From NCBI GenBank assembly GCA_013289765.1, contig JABCZI010000001.1, positions 310,001-374,000 on the forward strand: a DNA stretch of 64,000 nt. The letters are read 5' to 3'. A model generated the notes under the pieces. That model was given only the letters and a program-made list of their open reading frames with translations. It was not told where the DNA came from and did no database searches. Origin of the DNA: Acidobacteriota bacterium. Its GTDB lineage: Bacteria; Acidobacteriota; Terriglobia; Terriglobales; Acidobacteriaceae. Position numbers and translations under genes: made by a program. This document shows, in pieces, positions 27,711 through 36,536 of the stretch; positions within the stretch are counted from its first letter, which is position 1; every line of letters begins with the position of its first letter.

Positions 27711-28520
27711 ATGCACTCAAAGTCGTACGCTCAAATACTGGAACGGATTCACGCTGGGCTCGAAGCGTCCCGCGCGGTGTTTGCCCGCTTTACGCCGGGA
27801 GCGATTGAAACCGAATACAAAGTCGGACACGACCCAGTGACAGAAGCGGACCGTGCGCTCGACGCCGTTCTTCGAAAGGAATTGCTCCGCGATGGAGAGG
27901 GGTGGCTTTCAGAAGAGAGTGTTGACGATCCGGTGCGTCTACAACGCTCGCGGGTTTGGGTGGTCGATCCGCTTGATGGTACACGTGAGTTCGTCAAGGG
28001 CATTCCAGAATTCTGCGTCTCGATCGGCTTCGTCGAAGATGGCCGTCCGGTAGCTGGCGGAATCTACAATCCAGCGACTGACGAAACATTCCTCGGGGCA
28101 ATCGACTCCGGCGTTACCTACAACGGCAAGGGTTCGCATCCGAGCCAGAGAAAAACTCTGGACGGCGCTCTAGTTCTCGCCAGCCGCAGCGAAGTAAAAC
28201 GCGGGGAGTGGAAAGTGTTCGAAAATTCAAATCTAAATATTCGTCCCATGGGCTCGGTGGCTTATAAGCTTGCCCTGGTGGCAGTCGGACTGGCTGACGT
28301 CACGTTTACTCTAACCCCGAAAAACGAATGGGATGTGGTGGCTGGAGCGGCCCTGGTGCAGAGCGCATGTGGATTTGTCAGCACTCTGGAAAAAACCGAT
28401 CTCGTTGCTAACCGGCGCGATCCCCTTTTGTCGGGATTGCTGGCGAGCGGGCCGTTCCTAAGGGAACCCTTGCTCACCCTCGTGGAACCGCATATGCGGA
28501 TCGCTGCCGAGAAAACATAA
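27711..28520 (+). CDS. cysQ: CysQ-like 3'(2'),5'-bisphosphate nucleotidase (inositol monophosphatase family)
   Basis: The family's lithium-sensitive phosphatases hydrolyse PAP, the by-product of PAPS-dependent sulfotransfer, to AMP. The 269-residue protein has DPVTEADRALD near 43, EES for metal binding, VVDPLDGTREFVKGIPEF near 85-102, and the C-terminal EWDVVAGAALV. These fit CysQ-like enzymes, though inositol monophosphatase activity cannot be excluded from motifs. It follows the PAPS synthase and transporter, which supports the PAP-clearing role. It has 54 bases before it and no strong ribosome-binding site. Confidence 0.88.
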   Translation: MHSKSYAQILERIHAGLEASRAVFARFTPGAIETEYKVGHDPVTEADRALDAVLRKELLRDGEGWLSEESVDDPVRLQRSRVWVVDPLDGTREFVKGIPEFCVSIGFVEDGRPVAGGIYNPATDETFLGAIDSGVTYNGKGSHPSQRKTLDGALVLASRSEVKRGEWKVFENSNLNIRPMGSVAYKLALVAVGLADVTFTLTPKNEWDVVAGAALVQSACGFVSTLEKTDLVANRRDPLLSGLLASGPFLREPLLTLVEPHMRIAAEKT

Positions 28521-28839
28521 ATCTGTCAAGACCACTTGCTTGGAACTCAGGCGCGGGTTCCTGGTCAAAAGCTACTCGTTTCCTCCTTCAACTCAGCATC
28601 TGAAGGATCGATTCATCTACCAGACGTCGCCCGTGCATAAGTTTCGCCATGGCCTTCTCTGCATGAGAAACATTCTGCACATCGGACGCAGGCTTAGCGG
28701 CTCTTTTAGAGCTGGGCCTCTAATGTCTTTGGTTTTGCTGGGCTTTAAGTCTTATTGATGCCTCGTGTTAGATGCCAAGTGGAAGTGTTCGTGCTTGCAT
28801 CCAATTAGGACCGAACCTGAAATTAGGAATAAAGGATCG
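28521..28839. other. Intergenic region after cysQ
   Basis: I find no supported gene in these 319 bases. A 72-codon plus-strand frame (28540-28758) and in-frame sense codons from 28765 that extend the next gene have no family-like features. The stretch is less GC-rich than the genes. AAAGGA near 28831 probably serves the ATG at 28840. Confidence 0.45.
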
Positions 28840-30495
28840 ATGAAGAGACCGCGCTGGGCAGGGTTGCTAGTTTTCCTACCACTCATTCTGGGCTCCATTT
28901 CCACCGCCCAGATGTTTTACGTCACAAGTGAACCGGGACAGCAGTTGGATCTCGTTGACTTCAGCTCAGGCACAGTCACCGATATCTACGACATTGGGAG
29001 TAGACCAGACAGTGTCATCGTCAATGCCCAGGGCCAAATTTTTTATACCGTGACTCCTCTCGGCACGCTGCAGATGTTCGATCCGAATACCGGTCTGGAC
29101 TCTGTGCTCGCCACCTTCCCATCGGGCTACCCTCGCGACCTGGTATTCGATCCTGAAGGTAAAAATATCCTTGTGTCGCTTTACGGCATTGGGAAGCTCG
29201 GGCGTTACAACCTCGCCAGTGGGACTGCGACAATCTTTCCCTCGACACCGATCGGGCTAACTCTGGATGGCTTGGCATACGATCCCGCAGGAAACCTGTT
29301 CGCGATAGTGTCGCACAACACGGTTTGCCAGCTGGACCCGACGACCGGTGCAATTCTGCAGACGCTGATACTCGAGCCCCCTCTCAACCTAAATGGCGGC
29401 GACGGCATGGTGTACGACGCATTTTCCAAGAATCTCTGGGTAACTCGGGTCAGTACTTTGGGCGATGGTCTCATCGAAATTCCTCTGACGGAGAGCGCGC
29501 CTCCCGTTTTGGGCACTCCGATTTTCCTGCAGACTGGCAACATGGTTACGCCTGACGGAGTCATCTCCGACGGGCAGGGGAACTTATACATCGGGGAGGG
29601 CTTGCAGCATCTGACCGAGTACAACGTTCCCACCGATAACATTCTAAAGCGCGTACTGTCACCGGGGATAGACGACATGGCATTTGTTCCCGTTGCTATT
29701 CCCCCCCAATTCAGCGTAGCGATCACTCCGCCGAGCATAACCGCGCTGGATAATCAGTCAGTTAGCTTTACATTGAACATCACCACTACAAACAATTACG
29801 CTCCTACGTTTCAAGTAAGCTGCGCGGGGCTGCCTTCACCCGCGGTATGCACCGTGGCCAACTCTGTTCCGGTTGGGAGCACGCAGATTCAAGTGCAGAC
29901 CCAATCGCTGCCGGTGGGCAGTTATGATTTTTCACTCACAGTAAGCGATGGCGTCACTACAAAAACAGCTTTAGCAAATCTGGCGATTGCGGATTTCGCG
30001 GCAAGCCTCTCATCGTCGAGCATAACCTTGGAAGTCGGAAAGTCCGCGGCCGTCGGAGTTACAGTCACCACTCAAGGAGGCTATTCGAATCCGGTCACTC
30101 TCACTTGTGCGAGTCCATCGGGAACAACGTGCACCCTTAATCCAGCGTCCGTCGTCCCATCGACGGCAGGAACATCTTCGACGCTAACCATCAGCGTGGT
30201 GACGCGCCCGGCGGGCAACGCTTCCAGCGTGGGGTCGGTAGCAGGTTTCGCGAGCTGGGCTTGTCTCGCAATCGGTGTGCTGATTTTCCCCGCCAGTTCG
30301 AGTACAAGGCAGGGCCGGGGACTGCTAGGTTGCGTACTTCTGATATTACTTGTCCTCGGCGTGTCCTGCGGCGGCAACAGTCATCCTGTCACAAGCCCAG
30401 GTGGCAGCGCTCCCACGACATTTGTCGTCTCTGTGCAGGCAACTTCCGAAAATACCGTCCAGAACGCTGGGAACGTTACCGTCACGGTACCCTAG
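28840..30495 (+). CDS. Secreted beta-propeller protein with Ig-like domains and C-terminal anchor
   Basis: The start at 28840 gives a signal peptide (WAGLLVFLPLILGSISTAQ) after AAAGGA. A region of about 290 residues with repeated strands (VIVNAQGQIFYTVTPLG, LAYDPAGNLFAI, VISDGQGNLYIGEG) looks like an NHL/SMP-30-type propeller. Two Ig-like segments of about 90 residues follow (VAITPPSITALDNQSVSFTL; SSSSITLEVGKSAAVGVTV). Near the C terminus lie two hydrophobic stretches, the second ending LLVLGVSCGGNS, and then a short Thr/Val tail. The order fits a secreted, envelope-attached protein. It lies between cysQ and a FemAB-like gene. I do not know its ligand; the 551-residue product may bind the polymer. 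Confidence 0.7.
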   Translation: MKRPRWAGLLVFLPLILGSISTAQMFYVTSEPGQQLDLVDFSSGTVTDIYDIGSRPDSVIVNAQGQIFYTVTPLGTLQMFDPNTGLDSVLATFPSGYPRDLVFDPEGKNILVSLYGIGKLGRYNLASGTATIFPSTPIGLTLDGLAYDPAGNLFAIVSHNTVCQLDPTTGAILQTLILEPPLNLNGGDGMVYDAFSKNLWVTRVSTLGDGLIEIPLTESAPPVLGTPIFLQTGNMVTPDGVISDGQGNLYIGEGLQHLTEYNVPTDNILKRVLSPGIDDMAFVPVAIPPQFSVAITPPSITALDNQSVSFTLNITTTNNYAPTFQVSCAGLPSPAVCTVANSVPVGSTQIQVQTQSLPVGSYDFSLTVSDGVTTKTALANLAIADFAASLSSSSITLEVGKSAAVGVTVTTQGGYSNPVTLTCASPSGTTCTLNPASVVPSTAGTSSTLTISVVTRPAGNASSVGSVAGFASWACLAIGVLIFPASSSTRQGRGLLGCVLLILLVLGVSCGGNSHPVTSPGGSAPTTFVVSVQATSENTVQNAGNVTVTVP

Positions 30496-30565
30496 AGCAA
30501 ACGAGTGCATCAATCGAACTCGAACACGTGCCCACGCGGCTAGCCCTTGAGCGTGACTAACAAAC

Positions 30566-31594
30566 ATGAACTTTAAAATCCTGCATGAGTTTCCCTCGCC
30601 TGACTTGGAGCAAGCTTGGCGCGAGTATCTGAAGCGTGTGGAAGTTCCGTCCCACTACGATTCTCCGGAATACTTCCTCGATCCGCTCCGGCGGGGGAAT
30701 CGACCCTTTGCTGTCCTGGCCCTTGATGGCAATCGGGTCAAGGGAGCACTTACGGGATTTCACTTGGACAGAACGGTCCTGTCCGGACTCCTTTCACGCC
30801 CCCAGATCAATACAGACGGCACAGAAGTCGCGGCAACGCTCGACACGTTGGCCCAGGGATTATTGGCTGAGGCTAGTGACGCAGACCTTATCAGCGTCTA
30901 CGCTTGGTCCTCGCTTGATCTTATCCCTTTCTCAAGGCACGGTTTCCGCCGCCGTCAATTGCTGGGAAGCGTAGTGCTCGACCTCACTCGTGGAGCAGAC
31001 GCTCTCTTCAAGGAGTTCACCAAAGACCGGCGCCGCAACATTCGTTTCGCTGAAAAGCACGGAGTGGAAGTGCGAGAAGCTGCTACGGCGCAGGACATCG
31101 TTGATGCTCACACAGTGTATTCGGCTTGGCGCGGGACCGAACGCAAGCAAGTACAAGGAGACTGGAGCTTCGAGTCGTTCGAGAAAACCGTCAGCCTTAG
31201 GAATAACAGACGGCTCTTTCTCGCGTCGCTCTCAGGCAAAGTAATTGCTATTAACATCTTCCGATTCTTCCCCGGCGGATTATTTGAGTCTGCTGCCAAC
31301 AGTTCGCTCGACGAGTTCATACATCTGAAACCGAATGACCTACTGCAGTGGAGGGGAATCCAGTGGGCTTGCGCCCAAGGACTTAGGCGGCATTCTCTGG
31401 GAGGCGCCCACGAGTTCCTTCTGCGGTTTGGGGGCACCGTGGCGCCCGTTCATCGTTATCGCCTTGACCGTACGTTTTTTCGTCGGCATGACTTGAAGGA
31501 AAGTCTTGGCGACACGGCCCGCTCGCTGCTCCGTAGCACGCCGTCAGTCGTCGGCGAGACGGCTCGCAGACTGCTCCGAAACAAGGCGCGTTAA
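30566..31594 (+). CDS. FemAB/GNAT-like acyltransferase, copy 1
   Basis: The 342-residue product has two halves typical of FemAB-like GNAT proteins, which in other bacteria transfer aminoacyl groups to peptidoglycan or act in polysaccharide loci. The clearest parts are the block around FTKDRRRNIRFAEKHGVEV and the C-terminal SLGGAHEFL with RYRLDRTFFRRHDLKE. It is paralogous to 37599-38660: both start with LHEFP-x-P, share the PE-x-FL segment near residue 35, and have identical RYRLDRT and RRHDLKE. Located in the polysaccharide region, it may acylate the polymer or its lipid precursor; acyl donor unknown. Confidence 0.75.
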   Translation: MNFKILHEFPSPDLEQAWREYLKRVEVPSHYDSPEYFLDPLRRGNRPFAVLALDGNRVKGALTGFHLDRTVLSGLLSRPQINTDGTEVAATLDTLAQGLLAEASDADLISVYAWSSLDLIPFSRHGFRRRQLLGSVVLDLTRGADALFKEFTKDRRRNIRFAEKHGVEVREAATAQDIVDAHTVYSAWRGTERKQVQGDWSFESFEKTVSLRNNRRLFLASLSGKVIAINIFRFFPGGLFESAANSSLDEFIHLKPNDLLQWRGIQWACAQGLRRHSLGGAHEFLLRFGGTVAPVHRYRLDRTFFRRHDLKESLGDTARSLLRSTPSVVGETARRLLRNKAR

Positions 31595-31702
31595 GCGCAC
31601 TGACCCTTTTGCCGCACCCAGTTGCCCGAAACCCGCTGCGCCTGATTGCCCTTCGGGGTCTGAGTTATCAGCGGACGGAAACCAATCCTCTCTTACGAAT
31701 GT

Positions 31703-32383
31703 GTGAATAACGAACTGGTGGAAGAACTTACCGCTGGGATTACAAAATTGCGCGTGTATAATCCTGGATCGGCCAGGCGTTTAATGCAAACTCCTGCGGG
31801 GGCTGTGGCGCGGTCTATGCGAGTTCTAGACTTAGGGTGCGGATCGGGGCTGGATCTCGCTTCATGGGGCATCACGGCTTCCGACGAGGTGACGGGCCTG
31901 GATATCGACGAAGCCCGCCTGATTATTGCGAGGGAGCGATTTCCGACCCGCACTTATCTGCATGGAGCCGGTGAGCGGCTGCCTTTCGAGGACCACAGTT
32001 TCGATCGCGTAATTTCTGCGGTGGCTCTTCCCTACATGAACATTCCGACCGCCCTCGCAGAAATTCAGCGGATTCTCGTTTCCGACGGCCGAGTGTCTCT
32101 TAGCTTGCATCTGCCCAGCTTCACTCTCGCTGAACTCCGCAACATTGCGCTTCCTAGACCGATTCCCACGCTGTTTCGACTTTATGTAATGGCAAACGGA
32201 CTCTTGTTCCACTGGACCGGCACAACTGTCGGGTTCATCAACGGGAGGACGGAATCGTTTCAGACGGAGCGCGGAATGAGGATTGTACTGAAGCGTTGTG
32301 GATTTGTAGAGCCTTCGTTTCACAGGGCTCAGGGTCCGGCCGGCGAGATGTTTATCGTAGAAGCAAGAACTCGAAAAAGATAG
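31703..32383 (+). CDS. Class I SAM-dependent methyltransferase
   Basis: The 226-residue product carries the SAM-binding motif VLDLGCGSGLDLASW near residue 35-49, then GLDIDEARLIIARERFP, and a UbiE/Methyltransf_11-like DRVISAVALPYMNIP motif. The start is GTG. It probably methylates a sugar, a lipid intermediate or a small metabolite; substrate specificity is not readable. It is between a FemAB-like gene and the flippase, so polymer decoration is the likely context. Confidence 0.82.
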   Translation: MNNELVEELTAGITKLRVYNPGSARRLMQTPAGAVARSMRVLDLGCGSGLDLASWGITASDEVTGLDIDEARLIIARERFPTRTYLHGAGERLPFEDHSFDRVISAVALPYMNIPTALAEIQRILVSDGRVSLSLHLPSFTLAELRNIALPRPIPTLFRLYVMANGLLFHWTGTTVGFINGRTESFQTERGMRIVLKRCGFVEPSFHRAQGPAGEMFIVEARTRKR

Positions 32384-32671
32384 CAGTTTTGCCGGTTCTG
32401 CGTAGTCGCAGGCGGCGGTCATGTGGCGGCTTTGTGTACGCGGCGACGGGCAAATGGACTGGCCAATGAAAGACTGACCCGGCGAGGCGACCAGTTGAGC
32501 AAAAGCGCGTCCAGTTGCGGCCCCTCTGCTTCCCTTCCGACTCGGACCAGTAATCTAGACAGCATTGGCGCTTTATGCCAACCTGAAATTGAATCGTTTA
32601 CTCGATCATTTCAATATGTTCAAACGCCCCAATCGACTTGCGTGGATCCCGTCTGAATCGGATCGAACTGA

Positions 32672-34150
32672 ATGAGCCTGAAGATTCGAGCTCTCAAAAA
32701 TGTGGCCTCGAATTGGGCAGGCCTGGGCGTGAACATTGCCGTCGGCTTCTTTTTATCGCCTTTCATCTTGCACCACCTCGGGGATGAGGCGTTCGGTTTA
32801 TGGGTTCTGGTCTTTTCGTTGACCGGGTATTACGGGATATTTGATTTCGGAATTCGCTCTTCTCTGGTTCGCTACGTTTCCAAGTTTCAGGCTACCGGCG
32901 ATAAAGACCAACTCGCACGCCTCATAAACACCAGCTTATTCACTTACAGTTGTCTTGCGCTCGTGTTGATGGTGCCGACGGTGTTAGGCGGCTATTATGT
33001 GGACCGGCTTTTTCACATCCCACCGGGTTTTCTTCAGCCAGCCCGCGTCTTGTTTTTGATGGTGGGTTATTCCCTGGCTCTCGGTTTTCCCCTTGGAATC
33101 TCAGGAGGAATCCTCGAGGGATTGCAGAAGTTCTATGTGATGAACTCCACCAACATCGTCGCGACGCTGGTGCGGGCCGTCTTGATCATCTACGTCCTTC
33201 GGCACGGTTTTGGACTTCTTAGCGTAGCTTTGATCACGGTTTCGTTGCCGTTGATTGCTGCCATGGTTCGAGCGCTCATCGCGCATCGTCTCTTGGCTAT
33301 CCCGTATGGATGGAAATACGTGGATCGGCAATCCTTCGAGCAGGTGGCCAATTATGGCTCAGTGACTTTCATCATTATTGTGGCGATGCAACTGAGGTTT
33401 AAGACGGACGCCGTCATAATTGGAAGTTTCCTTTCGGCATCGGCAATCACATATTTTTCTATCGGAGGCCGGCTGGTTGATTACGCCGGCCAGGTCGTGA
33501 GCAGCCTGGCGAATGTCTTCACACCCATGTCCAGTCATTTCCACGCGACAGGAGACTACGTTCAACTACGCAGGATGTTTATTTCCGGAAACCGCGCCTG
33601 CGCTCTGGTCATGTTCCCCATGGTGGTCGTTCTCGTGGTGATGGGCAAATCGGTGATCGAAGCGTGGGTAGGACCGCGTTACGTGTCGAGTTACATCATC
33701 CTTCTCATACTTCTAATTCCCTCGGCGCTCTACGAGGCTCAATCGACGTCCAACCGTATTTTATTCGGAATGAGCCTGCATAAAACGCTGGCATATGTTG
33801 TGCTCATGGAAGGCGTTGCCAACGTGATTTTGAGTATCGCGCTGGTTCGGCCTCTCGGAATTGTAGGCGATGCGATCGGCACTGCAATCCCTCTGTTGTG
33901 CACCTCGCTGTTCTTTTTGCCGCGGCACATGTGTCGCCAGCTTGATATTCCGGTCAGGAAATTTCTTGTGGATGCGTACTTTTTCCCGGTAGTGCTTTGT
34001 GCGCCGATGATTTTGGTCCTGCTCATTATGCAGAGATGTTTTTATGCTCATCACTATCCGCAACTGCTCATCAATCTTATGGCTGGCTGTGCGGCATATG
34101 GTGTCGGCGTGGCCTGGTTTGTGATGACGCGCGAACCGTTCGGCAAATAG
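32672..34150 (+). CDS. Polysaccharide flippase (Wzx/MATE-like)
   Basis: This membrane protein of 492 residues has about 12-14 predicted helices from hydrophobic segments. The opening KNVASNWAGLGVNIAVGFF and FGLWVLVFSLTGYYGIFDFG match the oligosaccharide-flippase/polysaccharide-synthesis superfamily, which moves undecaprenyl-linked repeat units to the periplasmic side. The C-terminal end is also hydrophobic. It is the only flippase in the window. The region before it (about 289 bases) shows no gene. Confidence 0.88.
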   Translation: MSLKIRALKNVASNWAGLGVNIAVGFFLSPFILHHLGDEAFGLWVLVFSLTGYYGIFDFGIRSSLVRYVSKFQATGDKDQLARLINTSLFTYSCLALVLMVPTVLGGYYVDRLFHIPPGFLQPARVLFLMVGYSLALGFPLGISGGILEGLQKFYVMNSTNIVATLVRAVLIIYVLRHGFGLLSVALITVSLPLIAAMVRALIAHRLLAIPYGWKYVDRQSFEQVANYGSVTFIIIVAMQLRFKTDAVIIGSFLSASAITYFSIGGRLVDYAGQVVSSLANVFTPMSSHFHATGDYVQLRRMFISGNRACALVMFPMVVVLVVMGKSVIEAWVGPRYVSSYIILLILLIPSALYEAQSTSNRILFGMSLHKTLAYVVLMEGVANVILSIALVRPLGIVGDAIGTAIPLLCTSLFFLPRHMCRQLDIPVRKFLVDAYFFPVVLCAPMILVLLIMQRCFYAHHYPQLLINLMAGCAAYGVGVAWFVMTREPFGK

Positions 34151-34170
34151 TTTGCTTATCACTCCCGGAA

Positions 34171-35067
34171 TCAATCTTTGCACCAGCTTGAAAGGTCGCG
34201 CCCGAGCAGAACACTCAGGCTCTGGATGTCGGGCTCGAATTCCCTGGTCAAGCGTCTTTTCAGCTCTGCCTCTAGCGCTGGCCGGGGTCCCCGTACCGTG
34301 TTAAAACCATTCACCACCGTAGAAATATATGCCCTGACCGCTCTCGGGAGTACGAAGTGTCCTAGATGTCGAATTATTTTGCCTGGGTGCCGAGCGAATC
34401 GGTGCAGGGTTAAACTTCTGGCGCGTCTGTTGTCGTTCACTAACTCGAAGCTGCCTCTTTGATCAAACTCTAATCCGAGAAAGTCGAGTGTGCCTTTGTA
34501 GGCCTCGACTGGCGAGGAGAGCATATCTTCAAAAAGAATGACGTGGATATAACTGGGGCCGAAAAGATCCATGTAGCGCCGTATCTGATCCGAGAAGCGC
34601 ACCATTTCGCGATACGAAGGGCGAATAACCGGCTGGCCTCGAAAACGGCCCGCGCTCCAAGTCCGCTCGGCTGTCGAGTCCACCGCCGAAGCGAAGTCGC
34701 TGATTGTTTCCATATGGCTAAAAACGCGCTCACTGTGAAGCGAGTACATAACCTCTATAGGATTGCGTAACATGACGACGATCTTCGCGTTAGGGCTGAA
34801 TGTTTTTATCTGCTCGGGCGCAGAGCGTGAAGCCAGGTAGCACGTGGATGCTTCTCCCACCTGTTTTATGGCCGTTTTATTTTCAAAACAGCGGAGATAG
34901 TCCTCGAGATTTGTAATGTTTCTTTGATGCCCGAAGATGTCTTCGGCAAAGAATTGAGGTTCCTTCGGTTGTGACATGCAAATCTGGGGATGCGCATTTA
35001 GCCAGGAGTAGAGCGCGGTGGTGCCGCACTTGGGTGCGCCTATCATGAAAAATGTGGGCCGCTGCAT
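34171..35067 (-). CDS. PAPS-dependent sulfotransferase, copy 1
   Basis: Sulfotransferases move a sulfo group from PAPS to a hydroxyl or amine. The 298-residue product starts with the 5'-phosphosulfate-binding loop FFMIGAPKCGTTALYSWL (about 5-22) and has the 3'-phosphate-binding segment VVMLRNPIEVMYSLHSER near 96-113. It looks cytosolic. It converges with the flippase gene, 20 bases apart, and is transcribed with the radical SAM gene upstream (9 bases apart), so it is probably co-expressed. A second, unrelated-looking sulfotransferase lies at 53357-54415. PAPS is supplied by the fusion at 25090-26835. Confidence 0.9.
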   Translation of the reverse strand: MQRPTFFMIGAPKCGTTALYSWLNAHPQICMSQPKEPQFFAEDIFGHQRNITNLEDYLRCFENKTAIKQVGEASTCYLASRSAPEQIKTFSPNAKIVVMLRNPIEVMYSLHSERVFSHMETISDFASAVDSTAERTWSAGRFRGQPVIRPSYREMVRFSDQIRRYMDLFGPSYIHVILFEDMLSSPVEAYKGTLDFLGLEFDQRGSFELVNDNRRARSLTLHRFARHPGKIIRHLGHFVLPRAVRAYISTVVNGFNTVRGPRPALEAELKRRLTREFEPDIQSLSVLLGRDLSSWCKD

Positions 35068-35076
35068 ACTGTCGGA

Positions 35077-36156
35077 TCAGGAATACTTCAATCGGCTGGG
35101 GACATGGATTTCAACTCGCTTATGGTAACTGCAGTGGCAGTTCGGGCATCGCAACGCGTAAGCATCGCGCGCGGCGCGGTGATGTTCTTCCGTGAACAAA
35201 AGATCCGCGAGCCGTTTCTCATGAAGATTGCCGAGCTTGAAGGTTACATAGCACAACTGCACCGTGCCATCCGCGCCAATCCATAGCAGGCGGTAGCGGT
35301 CACATGGAACCTTCATGTCGGGACCCTTGATCAGCCAGTCTGGAATCGAGCGCAGGGCCATTAGAGACTGCTGTATCAGCTCTGGGCGCAGTTGCTTTAA
35401 GCGGATGAGCTCGCACACGGCTGCGTCGATTGCCGGCCGGTCCTCGGCGTGAAACTGAAGGATCCCATCCGGACCCTCGGTAAAATAAGGCAGCGAATAG
35501 TGGATGAGGCTAACCCCAATCGGGGTGGAGAAACGTTCAGCAAACGCCCAGGTTTCGCGGATCGAATCCAGAGTGCAGGTCGGCCGCATCAGCACCCAAC
35601 CCAGTACCATATCGACGCTCATTCCATACCGATCACGGACGTACTCCACGCTCTGTTCCAATTTTCGGTACTGCTCCTTGCGTTGCACGTAATCGTTATA
35701 CTCTTCGCCGGTACCGTAGAAACCGATGCTGATGGCGCGCAAGCCGGCGCCATAAAGCGCGTCGATTTTATCTTTCAGCAAGATGCCGTTGGTGGTTAGC
35801 CAGGGGTGAAGTCCGAGACTGACAGCGCGTTCTACGATTCGAGGAAGGTCTTTGTGCAGCAGGGGCTCGCCACCGTACAAGCGCACGTTTTTTATGCCGA
35901 AAGCTGCGCAATCCTCCAGCAGCCCATTGAGGATAGGCCACGGCAGTTGAGCGCCCGGCATAAAGTCTCGTCCGTACCGGCAGCCTATACATCGAAGGTT
36001 ACAGTTGGCGGTGAGGGTAAGGTAAATCTCTCTGGGATCGGGTTGGATCACTTGAGGCAGGACGGTTGCCACGGAATGACGCAGCGTGTCGATACTCACT
36101 TCGACGGCGTGTGCCGCCTTTCGGACGGCGGAATGACGGCGCAACTTTGGCGGCAT
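35077..36156 (-). CDS. Radical SAM protein with SPASM-like C terminus
   Basis: The 359-residue enzyme has the radical SAM cluster cysteines C52, C56 and C59 in NCNLRCIGC, followed by the barrel (RLYGGEPLLHKDLPRIVERA, LTTNGILLKDKID). Near the C terminus, QLCYVTFKLGNL and then CPNCHCSYH form a SPASM/twitch-like auxiliary-cluster region. Such proteins often modify peptides or alcohols. It heads a two-gene unit with a sulfotransferase, from a promoter with an extended -10. No obvious peptide substrate is nearby. Its substrate is unknown; a sugar or a peptide is possible. Confidence 0.85.
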   Translation of the reverse strand: MPPKLRRHSAVRKAAHAVEVSIDTLRHSVATVLPQVIQPDPREIYLTLTANCNLRCIGCRYGRDFMPGAQLPWPILNGLLEDCAAFGIKNVRLYGGEPLLHKDLPRIVERAVSLGLHPWLTTNGILLKDKIDALYGAGLRAISIGFYGTGEEYNDYVQRKEQYRKLEQSVEYVRDRYGMSVDMVLGWVLMRPTCTLDSIRETWAFAERFSTPIGVSLIHYSLPYFTEGPDGILQFHAEDRPAIDAAVCELIRLKQLRPELIQQSLMALRSIPDWLIKGPDMKVPCDRYRLLWIGADGTVQLCYVTFKLGNLHEKRLADLLFTEEHHRAARDAYALRCPNCHCSYHKRVEIHVPSRLKYS

Positions 36157-36536
36157 CAGTCGGGCGACTGTGGATCGGATAGAGATAGGACATCTCCTAT
36201 CGGCGGGAAAAGCGGCTAGAGTATAGCACGATTCGATCGACTAATTATTCATAAGGATGGTATGAGAGTTCGACATTTGGGAGCGGATCAGGTCCGAGAA
36301 GCCTCGGCTCTGCACTCTGGTAAGCATTCTCTGACGCACGCTACTTTTCAAACTCAATGTACTCAGATATTCTCGATGTTCGAGCGCCGATTTTTACCGA
36401 TGATGACTTCGAACCCAACCGACAAGATCGAATTTCTTAGCGCATCGCGGCCCGTCCATTCATCGAATGAAAGTCTAGCGCTGCCGTGCGCTTTGCCTCG
36501 TCAGAACGGCGAATCCTTGGGAAGGCCGTTTTCCCG
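36157..36536. other. Divergent intergenic region
   Basis: The region of 380 bases separates the divergent radical SAM gene and the propeller-like gene. It has the minus-strand promoter candidate. Two plus-strand open frames (36262-36540 and the upstream extension from GTG 36486) have no family-like content. Otherwise I see nothing. Confidence 0.45.
36220..36228 (-). promoter_or_regulatory. Extended -10 promoter for radical SAM/sulfotransferase unit
   Basis: On the minus strand the sequence TGCTATACT is an extended -10 (TGn followed by TATACT). It lies about 64 bases before the ATG at 36156. I see no good -35, which extended -10 promoters may lack. Confidence 0.4.
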
